A DNA stretch of 25,396 bases from contig JAZOOR010000033.1 of assembly GCA_045655125.1 (NCBI GenBank), positions 1 through 25,396 on the forward strand. Direction: 5' to 3'. The position numbers were made by a program, and so were the translations under genes. Positions 20,986 through 25,396 of this stretch are shown piece by piece. Position 1 is the first letter of the stretch; every line of letters starts with the position of its first letter. The notes below the pieces were generated by a model that had not been told where the DNA came from, did not search any database, and saw only the letters and a program-made list of their open reading frames with translations. This DNA comes from SIG578 sp045655125. Its GTDB lineage: Bacteria; Bacillota; Clostridia; Oscillospirales; Ruminococcaceae.

Positions 20986-22629
20986 ATGCCAATTACCGAC
21001 TTTTTGGAAAGAAATGCAAAGATTTATCCCAATGATATAGCCATTGTTGAGATAAATCCCGAAAAGCAGCCTGAAAAGAATATAACATGGAGAGAGTATA
21101 ACCTAATTGATACTGCTCAGGAGGGTGCAAAATACCGCCGAGAGATAAGCTGGAAGGAATTTGATGTAAAAGCAAACCGCTTTGCCAATCTCCTTTTTAC
21201 TAAGGGTATAAAAAGAGGGGACAAGGTTGCAATTCTGCTTATGAACTGCCTCGAGTGGCTGCCTATCTATTTCGGTATTCTCAAAACAGGTGCGCTTGTT
21301 GTTCCTATGAACTACCGTTATTCTGCAGATGAAATTAAATATTGCCTTGACCTTGCAGATGTCAGAATGCTTGTGTTCGGTCCCGAATTTGTTGAGCGGA
21401 TTGACAGCGTTGTTAAAGACATAACCGATGTAGACAACTATTTTTTTGTAGGAAACAGAGAGGATACCCCTGAGTACTGTGATAACTATAACGAAATGAC
21501 ATATTACTGCTCTACAACTGTACCCCCCGTCGAGCTTCGCGACAGTGATGATGCCGCTATTTATTTTTCGTCGGGTACAACAGGCTTCCCCAAGGCGATA
21601 CTGCATCGTCACGAGGCACTTGTTTCCGCCTGTCTTACCGAGCAGAAACATCACAGCCAGACAAAGAATGATGTATTTCTTTGCATACCGCCTCTTTACC
21701 ATACGGGCGCTAAAATGCACTGGTTTGGCTCACTGCTTTCAGGCAGCCGCGCTGTTCTTCTTCGCGGTGTCAAGCCTGAGTGGGTGCTTCAGACGGCTTC
21801 TGATGAAAAGGCAACTATCGTATGGCTTTTAGTTCCCTGGATGCAGGACATTCTCGATAGTATTGATAGAGGTGAGCTTGATTTAGATGACTACGAGTTT
21901 TCTCCCTGGCGCCTTACCCACGTAGGCGCTCAGCCTGTTCCACCCTCACTTATAAAGCGCTGGAAAGAGCGATTTCCCACACACGAATATGATACCAACT
22001 ACGGACTTTCCGAGTCTATCGGTCCGGGATGTGTCCATCTTGGTGTTGAGAATATACATAAGGTTGGTGCCATTGGCAAGGCAGGCTATAAATGGGAAAC
22101 CAAGATAGTTGATGAAAACGGAAATGAAGTTAAAAGGGGAGAGGTCGGAGAGCTTGCTGTCAAGGGAGCGGGCGTTATGAAATGCTATTATAAAAATCCC
22201 GAGGCAACCGAAGAAATTCTTAAAGGTGACTGGCTTCTTACGGGTGACATGGCAAAAGAGGATGAGGATGGATTTATATTCCTTGTTGACCGTAAAAAAG
22301 ATGTTATCATAAGCGGCGGCGAGAATATCTATCCCGTTCAGATTGAAGACCATCTTCGCGCTCACGATAAAATTAAGGATGTCGCGGTAATAGGCCTTCC
22401 CGATAAACGTCTCGGCGAAATATCGGCAGCAATTATTGAAGTTAAGGAGGGCGCCGCTTTAACAGAAGCAGAGGTAAATGAATTCTGCCTTACTCTGCCT
22501 AAATATAAGCGCCCGAGAAGGATAATATTTGCAGATGTTCCAAGAAACCCGACAGGGAAAATAGAAAAGCCTCGCCTTCGCAGCATTTATTGCGGCGGAA
22601 GTCTTGTTGAGGCTCAGATAACAGGCTAA
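20986..22629 (+). CDS. AMP-forming acyl-CoA synthetase (ANL superfamily)
   Basis: A 547-residue adenylate-forming ligase that activates a carboxylic acid with ATP and CoA. Core motifs: the phosphate loop IYFSSGTTGFPKAI (about 192-205), YDTNYGLSES, the hinge region GDWLLTGDMAKEDEDG, DRKKDVIISGGENIYP, and the C-terminal catalytic lysine in NPTGKIEK (K525). Near the N-terminus, ITWREYN (33-39) and ISWKEFD (54-60) look like two versions of one ANL segment, giving an extra stretch of about 21 residues. The ATG at 20986 follows AAGAAGG; an in-frame TTG at 20953 is rejected. The substrate is not deducible, but cotranscription with iorA points to aryl or branched-chain acids such as indoleacetate or phenylacetate rather than fatty acids. 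Confidence 0.92.
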   Translation: MPITDFLERNAKIYPNDIAIVEINPEKQPEKNITWREYNLIDTAQEGAKYRREISWKEFDVKANRFANLLFTKGIKRGDKVAILLMNCLEWLPIYFGILKTGALVVPMNYRYSADEIKYCLDLADVRMLVFGPEFVERIDSVVKDITDVDNYFFVGNREDTPEYCDNYNEMTYYCSTTVPPVELRDSDDAAIYFSSGTTGFPKAILHRHEALVSACLTEQKHHSQTKNDVFLCIPPLYHTGAKMHWFGSLLSGSRAVLLRGVKPEWVLQTASDEKATIVWLLVPWMQDILDSIDRGELDLDDYEFSPWRLTHVGAQPVPPSLIKRWKERFPTHEYDTNYGLSESIGPGCVHLGVENIHKVGAIGKAGYKWETKIVDENGNEVKRGEVGELAVKGAGVMKCYYKNPEATEEILKGDWLLTGDMAKEDEDGFIFLVDRKKDVIISGGENIYPVQIEDHLRAHDKIKDVAVIGLPDKRLGEISAAIIEVKEGAALTEAEVNEFCLTLPKYKRPRRIIFADVPRNPTGKIEKPRLRSIYCGGSLVEAQITG

Positions 22630-22654
22630 ATAGTTTGAGTTTAGGAGTTTTATA

Positions 22655-24217
22655 ATGACAACACAAACATTTACAATCATTCTTGTTGTATGTTTTTTTG
22701 CACTTATGATAGGCGTAGGCATTTATTGCAGCCGCCACGCCACAGATGTGAATGGATTTGTTTTAGGCGGCAGATCAGTAGGCCCGTGGCTTACAGCATT
22801 TGCCTATGGAACCTCGTATTTTTCGGCAGTTATATTTGTCGGCTACGCAGGTCAGTTTGGATGGAATTTCGGTATTGCATCTACATGGATAGGATTAGGA
22901 AATGCCTTTATCGGCTCGCTGCTTGCCTGGAATATTTTAGGGCGTCGCACCCGTATTATGACGCAGCACTTAGACTCCAAAACAATGCCCGACTTTTTCC
23001 AGAAACGTTATAACTCAAAAGCGCTTAAAATTGCGGCATCAATTATAGTTTTTGTTTTCCTTATTCCTTACACTGCCTCGCTTTATAACGGGCTTTCAAG
23101 CCTTTTCGCCATAGCCTTTGATGTGCCTTACTGGGCTTGCATATCTGCTATGGCGGTGCTGACAGGTATATATGTTATATTCGGCGGCTATATGGCAACA
23201 GCCATAAACGATTTTATTCAGGGAATTATTATGCTCGTCGGTATTGTTGCAGTTATCCTTGCTGTTTTGAATAAAAATGGCGGACTTATGGGGTCAACAC
23301 AGCTTCTTGCAGAAACAAGCGGCTGGGAGTATACCTCTTTCTTCGGCCCACAGCCTCTGTTTCTTATAGTTGTTGTTCTACTCACCTCGCTTGGAACTTG
23401 GGGACTTCCTCAGATGATAGGAAAATTCTATGCTATTTCAAACGAGGCAGCAATCAAAAAGGGAACACTTATCTCAACAATCTTTGCAGTTATTGTTGCG
23501 GGCGGTTGCTATTTCTTAGGCGGCTTCGGAAGACTATTTGTAACACCCGAAACCGTAGCTCAAAAAGGCTTTGACTCAGTTATTCCCACAATGCTTGAGA
23601 GCCTTTCGCCATATATAATCGGAATTGTTATTGTGCTCGTTTTATCAGCCTCAATGTCAACCCTTTCTTCGCTTGTCTTAACCTCAGCCTCGACCTTAAC
23701 ACTTGATGTTATAGTGCCTGAAAACAAAAAAGAGCAAAGCGAAAAGAAAAAGCTTTTAATAATGAGACTACTCATAGTTTTCTTTATTGTACTTTCCGCA
23801 GTTATCGCAATCTTAAAGGATACAATTTGGTCAGGCTTTGTTTTCATCGCGCAGATGATGGGAGTTTCGTGGGGAGCGCTTGCAGGATCATTCCTTGCCC
23901 CGTTTTTGTATGGACTTTACTTTAAGAAAACAACCAGAGCTTCTGTATGGTCATCCTTTGCATTCGGCGTTGGTATGATGATAGTTCAGCTTCTGATATC
24001 CATGAAAGTACTTAGCGTAGCTGAAATCCCCGTTCTTAATGTCGTGTTTAGTAATTCACTCTATTCGGGAGTTTTTGCAATGATAGGCGGGCTTGTAATT
24101 GTTCCTGTAGTTAGCCTGCTTACACAAAAGGGAAAGCCTGAGAATGTCGATGAAATGTTTGAATGCTACAACACTGAAATTACAGTTCCCGCAAGAAGTT
24201 CTCTTGAACATAAATAA
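22655..24217 (+). CDS. Sodium:solute symporter (SSS family)
   Basis: A 520-residue, highly hydrophobic transporter with about 13 membrane helices, of the sodium/solute symporter family (PutP/PanF/acetate-type permeases). The first helix region is followed by the family stretch FVLGGRSVGPWLTAFAYG. Helices around FGGYMATAINDFIQGIIMLVG and VLSASMSTLSSLVLTSASTL match the conserved sodium-site regions, with serine-rich sequence as in PutP. AGGAG precedes the ATG; 25 nt separate it from the synthetase and 23 nt from iorA. Substrate is inferred from context: a carboxylate or 2-oxoacid for the neighbouring enzymes, though an amino acid is equally possible. Confidence 0.92.
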   Translation: MTTQTFTIILVVCFFALMIGVGIYCSRHATDVNGFVLGGRSVGPWLTAFAYGTSYFSAVIFVGYAGQFGWNFGIASTWIGLGNAFIGSLLAWNILGRRTRIMTQHLDSKTMPDFFQKRYNSKALKIAASIIVFVFLIPYTASLYNGLSSLFAIAFDVPYWACISAMAVLTGIYVIFGGYMATAINDFIQGIIMLVGIVAVILAVLNKNGGLMGSTQLLAETSGWEYTSFFGPQPLFLIVVVLLTSLGTWGLPQMIGKFYAISNEAAIKKGTLISTIFAVIVAGGCYFLGGFGRLFVTPETVAQKGFDSVIPTMLESLSPYIIGIVIVLVLSASMSTLSSLVLTSASTLTLDVIVPENKKEQSEKKKLLIMRLLIVFFIVLSAVIAILKDTIWSGFVFIAQMMGVSWGALAGSFLAPFLYGLYFKKTTRASVWSSFAFGVGMMIVQLLISMKVLSVAEIPVLNVVFSNSLYSGVFAMIGGLVIVPVVSLLTQKGKPENVDEMFECYNTEITVPARSSLEHK

Positions 24218-24240
24218 GAAGTTTAAGGTGGTAAATATTT

Positions 24241-25396
24241 ATGAAAAAACTTATGTTAGGAAATGAGGCTGTCGCCCGCGGCCTTATGGAAGCAGGGTGC
24301 TCTGTCATTTCCAGTTACCCCGGCACTCCCTCAACCGAGATTACCGAGTATGCCGCAAATTATGAGCAAGTATACTGCGAGTGGGCGCCTAATGAGAAGG
24401 TTGCCTGCGAGGTTGCCTTTGGCGCATCTCTTGCAGGTGCGAGAAGTGCCTGCTGTATGAAACACGTCGGACTCAATGTTGCAGCAGACCCTCTCTTTAC
24501 AATGTCGTATACAGGTGTAAACGGCGGTATTGTTATCTGCGTAGCCGATGACCCGGGAATGCACTCCAGCCAGAACGAGCAGGATTCGCGCCATTACGCA
24601 GTCGCCGCAAAATTACCTATGCTTGAGCCTGCCGACTCGCAGGAAGCCAAGGAGTTTGCAAAGCTTGCCTTTGAGCTTTCTGAAGAGTACGATACTCCCG
24701 TTCTGCTGCGTATGTGCACAAGAATTGCACATTCTCAGTCGATAGTAGAGCTTTCTGATAGGGTAGAGGCTAAAAAGGAATATGTTAAAAATCCTCAGAA
24801 ATACATAATGGCGCCTGCCAATGCTATCCGCAGACACCCTGTTGTAGAGGATAGATGCGAGCGACTTGCAGAGTATGCTGAAACCTCACCTCTTAACTCC
24901 TGCTTTATCGCAGAGGATAAATCCTTAGGTATTATCACCTCGGGAACCTGTTATGATTATGTTAAAGAGGTATTTGGGGATAGTGTTTCTGTCTTAAAGC
25001 TTGGTCTTGTAAATCCTCTGCCTACAAAGCTTATTTGCGATTTTGCCGATAAAGTTGACAGATTAGTGGTTGTTGAAGAGCTTGACGGCGTTATTGAAAA
25101 TCACTGCAAAGCATTGGGACTTAAAGTAGATGGCAAAAATCTTTTCCCCATCTGCGGAGAGTTTTCTCAGAAACTTATTGCAGAGGCTCTCGGCGCTCCC
25201 GTGCCTGAGTTTGCAGAGCCCCTTGAAAATATCCCCGTCAGACCTCCTGTTATGTGTGCGGGTTGCCCTCACAGAGGTCTGTTCTATGTTCTTTCCAAAA
25301 ATAAGATCACCGTTCTCGGTGATATCGGCTGCTACACATTAGGCTCTGCCGCCCCCTTAAATGCAATCGACTCTGTTCTTTGTATGGGCGCCAGTG
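24241..25396 (+). CDS. iorA: Indolepyruvate:ferredoxin oxidoreductase, alpha subunit (3' end outside the window)
   Basis: 385 residues are visible before the window ends; the full protein is usually about 580-600. IorA, with the small IorB subunit, oxidatively decarboxylates aryl pyruvates from aromatic amino acid transamination to aryl-acetyl-CoA, reducing ferredoxin; it uses thiamine pyrophosphate. Signatures: SVISSYPGTPSTEITEY, the PNEKVACEVAFGASLAGAR block with the TPP-type glutamate, KHVGLNVAADPL, and in the later half MCAGCPHRGLFYVL and LGDIGCYTLGSAAP. The C-terminal two-[4Fe-4S] domain expected for IorA would lie beyond the edge, as would iorB. A GGTGG-type ribosome binding site lies upstream of the ATG. 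Oxygen-sensitive chemistry supports an anaerobic host. Confidence 0.96.
   Translation, partial: MKKLMLGNEAVARGLMEAGCSVISSYPGTPSTEITEYAANYEQVYCEWAPNEKVACEVAFGASLAGARSACCMKHVGLNVAADPLFTMSYTGVNGGIVICVADDPGMHSSQNEQDSRHYAVAAKLPMLEPADSQEAKEFAKLAFELSEEYDTPVLLRMCTRIAHSQSIVELSDRVEAKKEYVKNPQKYIMAPANAIRRHPVVEDRCERLAEYAETSPLNSCFIAEDKSLGIITSGTCYDYVKEVFGDSVSVLKLGLVNPLPTKLICDFADKVDRLVVVEELDGVIENHCKALGLKVDGKNLFPICGEFSQKLIAEALGAPVPEFAEPLENIPVRPPVMCAGCPHRGLFYVLSKNKITVLGDIGCYTLGSAAPLNAIDSVLCMGAS

Noticed and set aside
21103..21720. 205-codon antisense frame inside the acyl-CoA synthetase gene
   Set aside because: Shadow frame with no ribosome binding site and no domain; the sense strand has complete catalytic motifs.
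1..25396. CRISPR arrays, insertion sequences, prophage or toxin-antitoxin genes
   Set aside because: No regularly spaced direct repeats, transposase, integrase or phage structural gene was found on either strand.

Overview
The window looks like chromosomal DNA of an anaerobic, endospore-forming low-to-mid-GC Firmicute, most likely class Clostridia and perhaps an Oscillospiraceae-like gut lineage. The evidence is an alpha/beta-type small acid-soluble spore protein, strong AGGAGG ribosome binding sites, SigA-type promoters that almost all have 17-bp spacers, a small bacterial SRP RNA, the tRNA acetate ligase TmcAL, the Firmicute TrmK-Nif3 pair, a PcrA helicase with an extra N-terminal insertion, and an indolepyruvate:ferredoxin oxidoreductase (anaerobic 2-oxoacid metabolism). 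The lineage is an inference; no rRNA gene is present.

Layout. (1) 1-1973: the tail of an unidentified membrane-associated gene converges on a minus-strand group (DUF1858 protein, TrmK tRNA methyltransferase, Nif3-family protein). (2) 2006-2092: back-to-back promoters. (3) 2123-6909: plus-strand operon pcrA-ispD-ispF-tmcAL (DNA repair helicase, MEP isoprenoid pathway, tRNA modification), closed by a perfect hairpin terminator shared with a convergent spore-protein gene. (4) 7303-15843: cell-surface glycan region in two transcription units. The first is an AT-rich cassette (two GT-B glycosyltransferases and UDP-GlcNAc 2-epimerase) with a fully consensus promoter and its own terminator. The second starts with a zinc-ribbon LytR-CpsA-Psr protein, then an initiating sugar-phosphate transferase, UDP-galactopyranose mutase, a DUF4422 protein and a GT-A glycosyltransferase. 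Together they suggest a polymer containing galactofuranose, and perhaps ManNAc, that is built on a lipid carrier and ligated to the wall. No flippase or polymerase is present. (5) 15853-17020: a 168-residue gene of unknown family on the minus strand, the SRP RNA gene, tRNA-Ser(GGA), and a compact GC-rich palindromic element whose ends copy the 3' part of that tRNA. (6) 17104-20815: a stomatin/SPFH protein (minus), divergent from rsmE and an RsmF-like rRNA methyltransferase pair, then a HIT-family protein with its own promoter. (7) 20904-25396: an operon of an AMP-forming acyl-CoA synthetase, a sodium:solute symporter and iorA (cut by the window end), suggesting uptake and activation of aryl or branched carboxylic acids tied to ferredoxin-dependent 2-oxoacid metabolism.

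Most of the window is ordinary core genome. The least explained piece is the roughly 133-bp palindromic element at 16847-16979 next to tRNA-Ser. It carries 10-bp terminal inverted repeats derived from the tRNA T-arm/acceptor region, internal hairpins, and a second perfect 19-bp copy of the tRNA 3' end. No CRISPR array, transposase, integrase, phage gene or toxin-antitoxin pair was seen.
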